This document shows positions 34,220 through 41,335 of a stretch of DNA of 45,164 bases, piece after piece. The position numbers and the translations under genes were made by a program. The DNA comes from SAR202 cluster bacterium (GTDB lineage: Bacteria; Chloroflexota; Dehalococcoidia; Lucifugimonadales; Lucifugimonadaceae), in NCBI GenBank assembly GCA_008373205.1, contig RQOS01000040.1:1-45164 (forward strand), given 5' to 3'. Position 1 is the first letter of the stretch. Every line of letters begins with the position of its first letter. The notes under the pieces were generated by a model, which ran no database searches, was not told the DNA's origin, and was given only the letters and a program-made list of their open reading frames with translations.

Positions 34220-35464
34220 ATGGGCAAAAGAAGAAAAAAGAATATTTATTCTGGACCAAATATAACAGAAAAACATAATTTTCAGCTTGATCAGTCGCTA
34301 AAACTTTCCATAGTTGAGTATGATGAAATGGGAGTTGGTAAAGCATTTTTTAAGGATACTCCTGTGATTGTATTTAATTCAATCATAGGAGAAGAAATTG
34401 AGGCATCAATTTTAAAAATATATCCAGAAAAAGTTATAGCAAAGTTAGTTAAAATCATTAAGAAATCTTCAGATAGAATTGAGCCTGATTGTATTTTTTT
34501 TGGAGAATGTACAGGTTGTCAGTGGTTACACTTAAAATATGAAAAACAATTGAAATTGAAGCAAGATATTGTTGGTGATAACTTAATTCGCCAGAAAGTA
34601 GAAGTAAGTAATTTATCTGAAACTATCTCATCTAATAAAAAGATTCATTATAGAAATCATGGAAGATTTACCGTTAGAAAGAAAGAATTAAGAGAAGAAA
34701 TTGGATTTGTAAATTTTCTAGAAAGAAAATGGGTAAAAATAGATCACTGTAGAATTATGAATGAAACAATTAATGAAAAAATTAAGATTTTATCAGGTAA
34801 CTTATCTGATAAAACACAAGTTAGTATAAGAGCTTCAGATGAAACATCTTCTTATTTGATACAACCAAAATTTTCAGATGTAGATTTTGAAACTGGTCAA
34901 AAATATTATACTGAAAAAATATTTGATAATGAATATCAGGTAGCTAGCCCAAGTTTTTTTCAAGTAAATATTTCTCAGGTAGAAAATATATTTTCAGAAT
35001 TATTAGATCAAAATATATTTTCAAAACATCATACTGTTCTCGATGCATATTGTGGAGTAGGGACATTCACTTGTTTGATAGCTCCTTATGTAAAAAAAAT
35101 AGTAGGAATAGAAGAATCTTTTTCAGCAGTGGAAGATGCTAAGGAAAATTCTAAAAAATTCTCAAACATTGAATATTTACTTGGTAAAACTGAAGATATT
35201 TTAGAATCATATACTGAAAATATTGATGTTCTTATTTTAGATCCTCCAAGAATTGGTTGTGATGAAAAAGTGATCAAAATAATAAAAGATATTAAGCCAA
35301 AAAAAATTATACTAATATCTTGTTCTCCTGAAAATTTTGCAATTGATATTTCTAGGTTGATTAAGGGTAATATTTTTCATATATCAAGAGTAATTCCTTT
35401 CGATATGTTTCCTCAAACAAGGCATGTTGAAGTTCTAGGGATTTTGGATTTAGTAAATGAATGA
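34220..35464 (+). CDS. rlmD: 23S rRNA (uracil-C5)-methyltransferase, RumA/RlmD-like
   Basis: SAM-dependent RNA m5U methyltransferase of 414 residues. The N-terminal TRAM-like domain (about 25-80) is followed by the iron-sulfur site Cys91, Cys97, Cys100 (CIFFGECTGC) plus a later Cys in DHCRIM. The methyltransferase core has DAYCGVGTFT (motif I), an IEES acidic motif, LDPPRIGC (motif IV), then the nucleophile cysteine in ISCSPENFA, and FDMFPQTRHVE near the end. The family covers U747, U1939 and tRNA U54 enzymes, so the site is not certain; the Fe-S motif favours the RlmC/RlmD group. It overlaps maf by 8 bp. Confidence 0.9.
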   Translation: MGKRRKKNIYSGPNITEKHNFQLDQSLKLSIVEYDEMGVGKAFFKDTPVIVFNSIIGEEIEASILKIYPEKVIAKLVKIIKKSSDRIEPDCIFFGECTGCQWLHLKYEKQLKLKQDIVGDNLIRQKVEVSNLSETISSNKKIHYRNHGRFTVRKKELREEIGFVNFLERKWVKIDHCRIMNETINEKIKILSGNLSDKTQVSIRASDETSSYLIQPKFSDVDFETGQKYYTEKIFDNEYQVASPSFFQVNISQVENIFSELLDQNIFSKHHTVLDAYCGVGTFTCLIAPYVKKIVGIEESFSAVEDAKENSKKFSNIEYLLGKTEDILESYTENIDVLILDPPRIGCDEKVIKIIKDIKPKKIILISCSPENFAIDISRLIKGNIFHISRVIPFDMFPQTRHVEVLGILDLVNE

Positions 35465-36056
35465 TTTGATTTTTGCTAGCACCTCTCCAAGGAGGAAAGA
35501 ATTATTATTACAAATATCTAAAAGATTTAAGTTTAGATCTCCTGATTTTCAAGAGAAAAAAATATATGACATGTCTTCTTTAGAAATTTCAAAATTTAAC
35601 TCTGAAAATAAAGCTATGAGTATTTCAAAGATTCTAAGAAACGATTTTATATTTGGTGCTGATACAGTCATTAATATAAATAATGAAACAATTGAGAAAC
35701 CCATTAATGATGATGATGCTATGAAAATTCTATTGAAACTTAGAAATTCTTTTCATGAGGTAATAACTAATATTTCAGTTGTTAAGAATGAAAAACTAAT
35801 CTTTTCAGAAAAAAAAATTTCATTAGTCAAAACTACTAATATTTCTGCTGATAAAATAAAAGAATATATTGATACTGGTTATTATAAAGATAAAGCTGGT
35901 GGGTATGGCATACAAAATAAAAAATTTGATTTCATAAAATGTTTTTATGGTTGTTATGAAAACATTTTAGGTCTCCCGACTTGTTTGATAAAAAGTTTTT
36001 TAATGGAGCATGGATTTATAGATAAAATTACATTTTCTAAGTGCTTGAAAGTATAA
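35457..36056 (+). CDS. maf: Maf family nucleoside-triphosphate pyrophosphatase
   Basis: House-cleaning enzyme that hydrolyses non-canonical or methylated nucleoside triphosphates to monophosphates; 199 residues. The N-terminal FASTSPRRKELL is the triphosphate-binding signature. GADTVININ near residue 68 carries the catalytic Asp, with KPIND after it, and AGGYGIQ near residue 142 is the family C-terminal motif. It overlaps the rlmD-like gene by 8 bp and is followed by tatB with a 1-bp gap, so the four-gene rightward run is likely one message. Confidence 0.93.
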   Translation: MNDLIFASTSPRRKELLLQISKRFKFRSPDFQEKKIYDMSSLEISKFNSENKAMSISKILRNDFIFGADTVININNETIEKPINDDDAMKILLKLRNSFHEVITNISVVKNEKLIFSEKKISLVKTTNISADKIKEYIDTGYYKDKAGGYGIQNKKFDFIKCFYGCYENILGLPTCLIKSFLMEHGFIDKITFSKCLKV

Positions 36057-36057
36057 A

Positions 36058-36339
36058 ATGAATATTTTTGGAATAGGTGGATTTGAACTAGTGATGATTA
36101 TGATCATTGCTTTATTTATTGTAGGGCCTGCAAATTTATTAGTATTTATAAGAAAAACTAGATTAGTTTATTCAGAATTTAAGAAACAAAGAGATGAACT
36201 TATTTCTGCCGTTGAGCAAACTATTGATGTAGATGATGATATTGAAGAACTCCAAAATCTTAAGGAAAGCTTAAATAACTTATCTGAAAAAACTTCAAAA
36301 TCAGTTCGTGAGATAAAAAAAGATATAGGAAAAGAATAA
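36058..36339 (+). CDS. tatB: Twin-arginine translocase TatA/TatB-like subunit
   Basis: Small membrane-anchored Tat subunit, 93 residues. The N-terminus MNIFGIGGFELVMIMIIALFI is the short Tat membrane helix with the F-E-L motif, followed by GP at the hinge and an amphipathic helix (RKTRLVYSEFKKQRDEL). Its longer, charged tail (residues about 50-93) fits TatB rather than TatA. It stands 1 bp after maf and 1 bp before tatC. The separate 57-aa TatA at 37192-37365 completes the pathway. Confidence 0.87.
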   Translation: MNIFGIGGFELVMIMIIALFIVGPANLLVFIRKTRLVYSEFKKQRDELISAVEQTIDVDDDIEELQNLKESLNNLSEKTSKSVREIKKDIGKE

Positions 36340-36340
36340 T

Positions 36341-37189
36341 TTGCTAACTGAAGATAAGCCTGTAAATATTTTAGATCATTTTAAAGAGATAAAAAAAAGA
36401 TTAATAAGATACTTTATTTTTCTAACAATTTTTACTGTTGGTTCTCTGATTTTCTTCAAACAAATAATTCAAATATTTATAGAACCGGCAAATAAAATAC
36501 TATTAGAAGCAGGAGCTGATGGTCAAATAGTCTTTGGAAGGGTAACAGAAGCCTGGGGAGCCGCAGCAAGAGTTTCTATAATTTTAGGAATATCTTTATC
36601 AATCCCTTTTTTACTTGGAGAAATAATTTTCTTTCTTAGGCCTGGTTTGAGAGGTAAGGAAAAACTTTATATTTATTTATTAATTCCTTTATGTTTTATT
36701 TTTTTTATTTCTGGAGCTTTTTTTAGTTATTTTTTTGTGATTCCAAGTGCACTTAATTTTCTTATAACATTTGGTGATGATATAGCTCAACCCATGATAA
36801 ATATTGGACCGTTAACTGCTTTGATGTTTTCTCTAATGTTTTGGATGGGAATAATTTTTCAAATCCCCTTGATAATGTTTTTATTGGGGAGATTAGGAAT
36901 TATTACTCATAAATCATTAAAGAGATTTAGAAGATGGGTAATTCTTTTAGCATTCGTACTAGGAGCGATTATAACCCCTACTGTAGACCCTATAACTCAA
37001 ATAACAGTGGCTTTACCTATGATTCTACTTTATGAATTCGGACTTATTCTTATTAGAATAACTGAGCCTGAAAAGAAAACATTTAGATTTTATATTGGTA
37101 TTATTTTCTTAATACTAATCGTGGTTGCATTAATGTTATCAGCGATAATAGTGAGGTTTGATACGTTTCAAAATCTTATAAAATTTTGA
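36341..37189 (+). CDS. tatC: Twin-arginine translocase subunit TatC
   Basis: Six-helix core of the Tat translocase, which recognises twin-arginine signal peptides and exports folded proteins; 282 residues. NILDHFKEIKKRLI near the N-terminus is the conserved cytoplasmic HLxELRxR-like segment. Next come LRPGLRGKEK, the FFVIPSALNFL segment and GRLGIIT before helix 5, and the last helix pair follows ITPTVDPITQ. It uses a TTG start at 36341 with AGGA about 10 bp upstream, 1 bp after the tatB stop. It ends 2 bp from the convergent tatA stop. Confidence 0.93.
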   Translation: MLTEDKPVNILDHFKEIKKRLIRYFIFLTIFTVGSLIFFKQIIQIFIEPANKILLEAGADGQIVFGRVTEAWGAAARVSIILGISLSIPFLLGEIIFFLRPGLRGKEKLYIYLLIPLCFIFFISGAFFSYFFVIPSALNFLITFGDDIAQPMINIGPLTALMFSLMFWMGIIFQIPLIMFLLGRLGIITHKSLKRFRRWVILLAFVLGAIITPTVDPITQITVALPMILLYEFGLILIRITEPEKKTFRFYIGIIFLILIVVALMLSAIIVRFDTFQNLIKF

Positions 37190-37191
37190 AA

Positions 37192-37365
37192 CTAATCTTT
37201 TTTTTCGTCTTCTTTATCTGATTTGTTTAAGGCTGCTTTAAACTCATTTATAGCTTGACCAACCCCTTTACCTACTTGAGGAAGTTTACCTACACCAAAA
37301 AGAACTAAAATTACTACAACTATAAGAACTAGCTGTAGTGGTCCTAAATTTTGAATAAATCCCAT
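37192..37365 (-). CDS. tatA: Twin-arginine translocase TatA, 57 residues
   Basis: Small Tat pore-forming subunit. Starting at ATG 37365, the product begins MGFIQNLGPLQLVLIVVVIL, the single membrane helix. The hinge is FGVGKLPQVGKGVG, and a short amphipathic helix with the acidic-basic end KSDKEDEKKD follows. The FGxGKLPxVG motif is diagnostic of TatA. Its 57 residues are typical of a compact TatA, and its stop is 2 bp from the end of tatC on the opposite strand, so tatA is separate from the tatBC message. Transcription must enter from the structured spacer at 37366-37619. Confidence 0.93.
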   Translation of the reverse strand: MGFIQNLGPLQLVLIVVVILVLFGVGKLPQVGKGVGQAINEFKAALNKSDKEDEKKD

Positions 37366-37619
37366 ATTGTTTTTTGTTATTTAAGTTTATTTAATACTAT
37401 CAAATTATTTCAACAGTCATATCTAGTATTAGATAACAGCTTTCATTATTAATATCTACAAGTACGATTCTAATATAACTGTCGTAAAAACGGTCTAGAA
37501 TATTACACTTACAAATAGTGAGTCGTACTTAAGTGTCTTTAGTAATTATCCCCCTACCTTAATCAGACAGATCATAAATCTATCTATGATAGGGGCATTA
37601 TTTATGTGATTTCTAAAGT
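37366..37619. other. Gene-free spacer before tatA, rich in inverted repeats
   Basis: The longest spacer in the window, 254 bp. No ORF with a recognisable product and no tRNA is seen in it. Its right half (37460-37600) is packed with perfect short inverted repeats, described as a separate feature. Its left part (37366-37455) is plain AT-rich sequence that may hold the tatA promoter. Confidence 0.6.
37460..37600. ncRNA. Candidate structured RNA or regulatory element, strand unknown
   Basis: Several perfect complements are nested here. An outer stem AAGTACGA (37460-37467) with TCGTACTT (37523-37530) encloses TTCTA/TAGAA (37468-37472 / 37496-37500) and CACT/AGTG (37506-37509 / 37517-37520), forming a three-way junction. 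ACACTTA (37505-37511) also pairs perfectly with TAAGTGT (37530-37536), which would break the outer stem. A second element follows: CCCCTA (37551-37556) with TAGGGG (37590-37595), with ATCATA/TATGAT inside. No known riboswitch core or ribozyme motif was recognised. It could act in the tatA leader (minus strand), as a small RNA, or as a bidirectional terminator. Confidence 0.4.
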
Positions 37620-38234
37620 TTATTCTTTATTCATTACAATTAGAATTCCCATTATTACCATGGATAAAAACCCACCCATCCATCCTATGATTGCAAAAAT
37701 TTCAAATTCAACGAAATTATCTAAAATTGCAGATACTCCAGCAATTGCAAATAGAGCACTAATCACAGTGTAGAACTTTTTCTTCATAGTTAGAGAAATC
37801 CCCAAAATAAACCAGCTGATTCCCATTATAAAGCTTAAAGATGTATCCCAACCTCTTGCACCTTCTAAAATTCCCTGAGCGAGTCCAGCATCAACTCTAT
37901 CGGCTGCGTCTAAAGCTGCAATACCAATTCCTTGCAAACCAACAAGAACTGGAAAGGTTAGCAAAATTATTAATCCACTAATTTCAGCTAGATTAGAGCT
38001 AATAGATTTATCAGTATTTATAGATTTAGCTAGAAAATATAATCCAAGAATCATTGAAGCTGTAGATATTGTTGCAAGGTAACCTCCCAAAACAACTGAA
38101 TTTTTTGATTCTGCAAGTTTTGCTAGCTCTTCTCCTGCATTCAGTTGATAATTATCAGGAAAAAAAAGAATCCAACAAAGCATCGATACTATTGGACCAA
38201 AAATCATCATGGATCCAAAAATTTTATTATTCAT
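37620..38234 (-). CDS. Multi-pass membrane protein, unknown
   Basis: Unrecognised protein of 204 residues with six hydrophobic helices, roughly residues 5-23, 46-68, 84-102, 130-148, 155-172 and 180-200. The loops are short and the first external loop is polar (FPDNYQLNAGEELAKLAESKN). The layout resembles the small six-helix DUF4386-like proteins, but I cannot confirm that by eye. It is divergent from the SulP transporter across 144 bp that hold a perfect inverted repeat, and it ends where the structured spacer begins. Confidence 0.6.
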   Translation of the reverse strand: MNNKIFGSMMIFGPIVSMLCWILFFPDNYQLNAGEELAKLAESKNSVVLGGYLATISTASMILGLYFLAKSINTDKSISSNLAEISGLIILLTFPVLVGLQGIGIAALDAADRVDAGLAQGILEGARGWDTSLSFIMGISWFILGISLTMKKKFYTVISALFAIAGVSAILDNFVEFEIFAIIGWMGGFLSMVIMGILIVMNKE

Positions 38235-38280
38235 AATAAGCTCCCTCTTATTTTTAATAAAAGTTTGGACTAGAAATAAG

Positions 38281-38335
38281 TAAATTACAATAGCTTATTA
38301 TTGTTTTAATAGTATTAGCCTAAACTTGTAATTTA
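38281..38335. promoter_or_regulatory. 10-bp perfect inverted repeat between divergent promoters
   Basis: TAAATTACAA (38281-38290) and TTGTAATTTA (38326-38335) are exact complements whose starts are 45 bp apart, close to four helical turns. They sit in the divergent spacer between the membrane protein and the SulP gene. The arrangement suits a dimer or tetramer binding both arms on one DNA face, but it could also be a long-loop hairpin. No regulator is adjacent. Confidence 0.4.
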
Positions 38336-38378
38336 ATGTGTAGGAATTATTTTTATAACAACTGATATATTATGCTTC

Positions 38379-39935
38379 ATGTTGTTAAAGATATTGGCAA
38401 AATTTCAATTAACTAATAACCCAAGATTAGACTTTTTATCTGGCTTGACCGTTGCCTTGGCTCTTGTACCAGAGGCTATAGCTTTCTCCTTTGTTGCTGG
38501 TGTAGAACCTCTAGTAGGGTTATATGCTGCATTCTTTGTTGGAATAATAACTTCTATATTTGGTGGTAGAAGTGGAATGATATCAGGTGCTACAGGTGCG
38601 ATGGCAGTAGTAATGGTCGCATTAGTTGCGATATATGGCGTACAGTATCTTTTTGCTGCAATAATCCTTACCGGAATAATACAAATTATGATTGGAGTTG
38701 CAAGATTAGGCAAATTTATTCATATTGTGCCATCCTCAGTAATGATAGGATTTGTGAATGGATTAGCTATAGTGATTTTCCTAAGTCAAATAGGTCAATT
38801 TAAAGATCCGAACTTTTCACCTCACTCAGATAGTAATCACAGCGCAATTAATGTTCTATTTAATGGCGGTTGGCTTGAAACGAACCAACTTTTTATAATG
38901 ATAGCATTGACTATTTTCACAATGGGAATAATTTTTTTCGTTCCAAAAATACCTAAAGTTGGGAAACTGGTTCCATCACCTTTAATTTCTATATTAATAC
39001 TTTCTGTTTTAGTTATTACACTTAAAATTGATACACTTACTGTCGGAGATTTGGCTTCGGTTTCTGGAGGATTGCCAGAATTTAGTATTCCTAGTGTTCC
39101 ATTTAACTTTGAAACATTTTATATAGTTTTACCATTTTCTCTAACTTTAGCTGGTATTGGCCTTATTGAAAGTTTACTGACTTTAACACTTATAGATGAA
39201 ATCACCGAAACTAAAGGGAGGCCAAATAAGGAATGCTTTGGGCAAGGCCTTAGTAATATGACATGTGGTTTTTTTGGAGCAATGGGTGGATGTGCAATGA
39301 TAGGGCAATCGATGATAAATATTTCTTCTGGAGGCAGGGGTAGATTATCTGGAATAGTTGCTGCAATTTCACTATTATGTTTTATATTATTTTTTTCTAG
39401 ATGGATTGAAATGATTCCTATTGCAGCATTAACAGGAATCATGATGATGGTTGTAATTGGGACATTTGCTTGGGCATCTTTGAAAATATTATCTAAAGTT
39501 CCAAAAGAAGATGCCATTGTTATAATTCTTGTAACAAGTGTGACTGTATGGCAAGATTTAGCAATTGCTGTTATTGTAGGAGTTATTTTCTCTGCTTTGT
39601 CATACGCTTGGAAATCATCAACTTCTATCAATATTGAAGATGGAGAAATAATTTCAAAAGATGAGCGAGTTTATATACTCAAAGGGAGTTTGTTTTTTGG
39701 TTCAATAAATAAATTTAAGGCATTTATGCACCCATCAAATTTTGATGAAAAAATTGTTAATTTAGATTGTTCTGAATCTTGGATATGGGATCAATCTTCG
39801 ATCGAAGTTTTAGATAATATAACAAATAAATTCAAAAAAAATAATAAAATTCTAAATATTCTTAATTTAGGTCCTACTAGTCATAAAGTTCTTAAAAAAA
39901 GTACGAAAGTTTTTGATATAAATATTATTGACTGA
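38379..39935 (+). CDS. SulP family anion transporter with C-terminal STAS domain
   Basis: Inner-membrane anion transporter of the SLC26/SulP family, 518 residues. The N-terminal membrane domain (about 12 segments) contains FLSGLTVALALVPEAIAFSFVAGVEPLVGLY near residues 19-50, split here into the family's VALVPEAIAF pattern, and GAMGGCAMIGQSMINISSGGRGRLSG near residue 300. The C-terminal 90 residues form a short STAS domain. Substrates in the family are sulfate, bicarbonate and dicarboxylates; the first helix and GG-rich loop are like bicarbonate/sulfate carriers of marine bacteria, which is a guess. It stands alone on its strand, with lexA convergent 34 bp after its stop. Confidence 0.9.
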   Translation: MLLKILAKFQLTNNPRLDFLSGLTVALALVPEAIAFSFVAGVEPLVGLYAAFFVGIITSIFGGRSGMISGATGAMAVVMVALVAIYGVQYLFAAIILTGIIQIMIGVARLGKFIHIVPSSVMIGFVNGLAIVIFLSQIGQFKDPNFSPHSDSNHSAINVLFNGGWLETNQLFIMIALTIFTMGIIFFVPKIPKVGKLVPSPLISILILSVLVITLKIDTLTVGDLASVSGGLPEFSIPSVPFNFETFYIVLPFSLTLAGIGLIESLLTLTLIDEITETKGRPNKECFGQGLSNMTCGFFGAMGGCAMIGQSMINISSGGRGRLSGIVAAISLLCFILFFSRWIEMIPIAALTGIMMMVVIGTFAWASLKILSKVPKEDAIVIILVTSVTVWQDLAIAVIVGVIFSALSYAWKSSTSINIEDGEIISKDERVYILKGSLFFGSINKFKAFMHPSNFDEKIVNLDCSESWIWDQSSIEVLDNITNKFKKNNKILNILNLGPTSHKVLKKSTKVFDINIID

Positions 39936-39969
39936 GTATTTTTTTATGAATGCATAGTTAATTAAAAAA

Positions 39970-40620
39970 TTACTTACCAGTTGGAAGATATCTCCAAACA
40001 GCTACTACTTTTCCTAAAATACTGATATCGTTTGATGGGAAATACATAGGATCCATCTGAGGGTTTTCTGGTTGGAGCCTAGTTTTTTCTCCTTCTTTAT
40101 ATATTCTTTTTAAAGTAGTTTCATTCTCTGAATTTATTTTAGCTGCTACCATTTCACCATTTCTAGCTCTATCGGTTTTTTCAAGAATTACTGTATCTCC
40201 ATCACCAATTAAAGCGTCTATCATTGAGTAACCAGCTACTTTTAGTGCAAATATTTTTTCTTCGATGTAGGAAAAACTTTCAGGAAGGTCAATCATATCT
40301 AATTCGTCTAAGTCCCATCTTGAATCTTCAATTAATGGAAATGGTTGCCCGGCAGTTATAGTTCCTAGTACAGGAACTTTAATAGTATTTGTTTTTTGAT
40401 CTATATTAAGGCTTATGCTTCTTGAAACTTCTGAATCTCTATTCATTAATCCTTTTTCTTGAAGCCTGTCTAAATTGTATTTGACCACAGAGGTAGAAGA
40501 TATATCGCAATTGTTTTGTATATCTCTTATTGAAGGAGGATAACCATATTCCTCAATATACCCTTCAATAAATCTGAGTATATCCTTCTGTTTATCTGAT
40601 AATGGTTTCATACTTGCCAT
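39970..40620 (-). CDS. lexA: LexA repressor (SOS response)
   Basis: Transcriptional repressor with self-cleaving peptidase domain, 216 residues. The N-terminal winged helix (about 5-70) has LSDKQKDILRFIEGYIEE and the recognition part GYPPSIRDIQ. The C-terminal domain has the cleavage site Ala90-Gly91 (ITAGQPFP), catalytic Ser132 in GYSMIDA and Lys161 in MVAAKIN. DNA damage and RecA trigger cleavage. It is the last gene of the minus-strand run from the (p)ppGpp enzyme. A TTGACA hexamer lies in the 51-bp gap upstream, so lexA may also have its own promoter. No clear SOS box of the known Gram-positive or enterobacterial type was seen. Confidence 0.95.
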   Translation of the reverse strand: MASMKPLSDKQKDILRFIEGYIEEYGYPPSIRDIQNNCDISSTSVVKYNLDRLQEKGLMNRDSEVSRSISLNIDQKTNTIKVPVLGTITAGQPFPLIEDSRWDLDELDMIDLPESFSYIEEKIFALKVAGYSMIDALIGDGDTVILEKTDRARNGEMVAAKINSENETTLKRIYKEGEKTRLQPENPQMDPMYFPSNDISILGKVVAVWRYLPTGK

Positions 40621-40671
40621 ACTATGAAGCTAATTGATATCTAAATTGTTGTCAAACTTTGTGTCCAACAC

Positions 40672-41073
40672 TTAATGCGGATGGTCTTCAAAGCTTATGC
40701 CTTCTATATTAGTCGGTGCAGTAGCATCATCTTCACTAAATCCAAACCCTAAAAAATGAGGAGGAGGAGTGTTAAGTATTAATCTTGCTGCTTTAGTTTT
40801 AGAAACTGCTTCTAATGCTCCGATAACAATTACTACTTGCCCATCTTGTAGCTGAATTTTACCTGTCTCAAAAATACCTCTAGGCTTTCGTAATTCTGTT
40901 TCACCATCTTCAATAATTCCCCAATCGCTTAAGCCTTCATAATCTGCTGGCAGTATGATTCTCCATTTTGATATAAGGCCTGAATGAGGTTTTACTGAAA
41001 TAATAATTTTAGAATTTTTATCATTGGGATCTCCGTGATCAATTTCCCAATTATATACGGGCTGGTTGTTCAA
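40672..41073 (-). CDS. Conserved-looking protein of unknown function
   Basis: 133 residues, soluble, no signal or membrane helix. It is not recognised. It has a beta-rich look with motifs WEIDHGDP, WRIILPADYEGLSDWGIIEDGE, RKPRGIFETG and a C-terminal LNTPPPHFLGFGFSEDDA, and it ends in an acidic, His-rich tail. Its start directly follows the rpsT stop with no gap, and it lies 51 bp before lexA, so it is co-transcribed with them. Nothing in the sequence shows its role; a ribosome-linked or stress role is only suggested by place. Confidence 0.7.
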   Translation of the reverse strand: MNNQPVYNWEIDHGDPNDKNSKIIISVKPHSGLISKWRIILPADYEGLSDWGIIEDGETELRKPRGIFETGKIQLQDGQVVIVIGALEAVSKTKAARLILNTPPPHFLGFGFSEDDATAPTNIEGISFEDHPH

Positions 41074-41325
41074 TTATTTTTTCTTATTGATTAGCTGTTG
41101 GAGTCTAGATTTTTTTCTAGAAGCGTTGTTTTTATGAATAACCTTTTTCTTTGCAGCTCGATCTAGAACTTTAGAAGTTTCTCTGTATAGCTTCTCAGTT
41201 TCTTCAGCATTATCACTTTCTATGCTTTCTTTCAATTTTGTTATTGAGGATTTGATAGCAGTTTTAACAGATAAATTCACTTTATACTTATTTAACTGAT
41301 TCCTATGTGTTTTTGAACTTGGCAT
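41074..41325 (-). CDS. rpsT: 30S ribosomal protein S20
   Basis: Small basic ribosomal protein binding 16S rRNA, 83 residues, typical of S20. It starts MPSSKTHRNQLNKYK, has the long central helix (VKTAIKSSITKLKESIES) and the conserved C-terminal helix LDRAAKKKVIHKNNASRKKSRL. It lies 10 bp after the (p)ppGpp enzyme gene and directly before the 133-aa unknown protein. Linkage of rpsT to relA/spoT and lexA is unusual among common model bacteria. Confidence 0.94.
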   Translation of the reverse strand: MPSSKTHRNQLNKYKVNLSVKTAIKSSITKLKESIESDNAEETEKLYRETSKVLDRAAKKKVIHKNNASRKKSRLQQLINKKK

Positions 41326-41335
41326 ATTTTCCTAC

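Noticed and set aside
37460-37600. Hammerhead ribozyme, purine riboswitch or tRNA-like fold in the structured spacer
   Set aside because: No CUGANGA/GAAA core, no purine-riboswitch core and no T-arm consensus could be found on either strand.
38405-38713. 102-codon open frame opposite the SulP gene
   Set aside because: It is antisense to the conserved membrane domain, and its Ala/Ile/Pro-rich product mirrors the codons of the real gene.
39119-39631. 170-codon open frame opposite the SulP gene
   Set aside because: It is antisense to well conserved SulP residues, with no motif and no ribosome-binding site of its own.
40621-40671. SOS box upstream of lexA
   Set aside because: Only a TTGACA promoter-like hexamer and an imperfect TTGGACA/TTTGACA direct repeat are present; neither matches a known LexA site.
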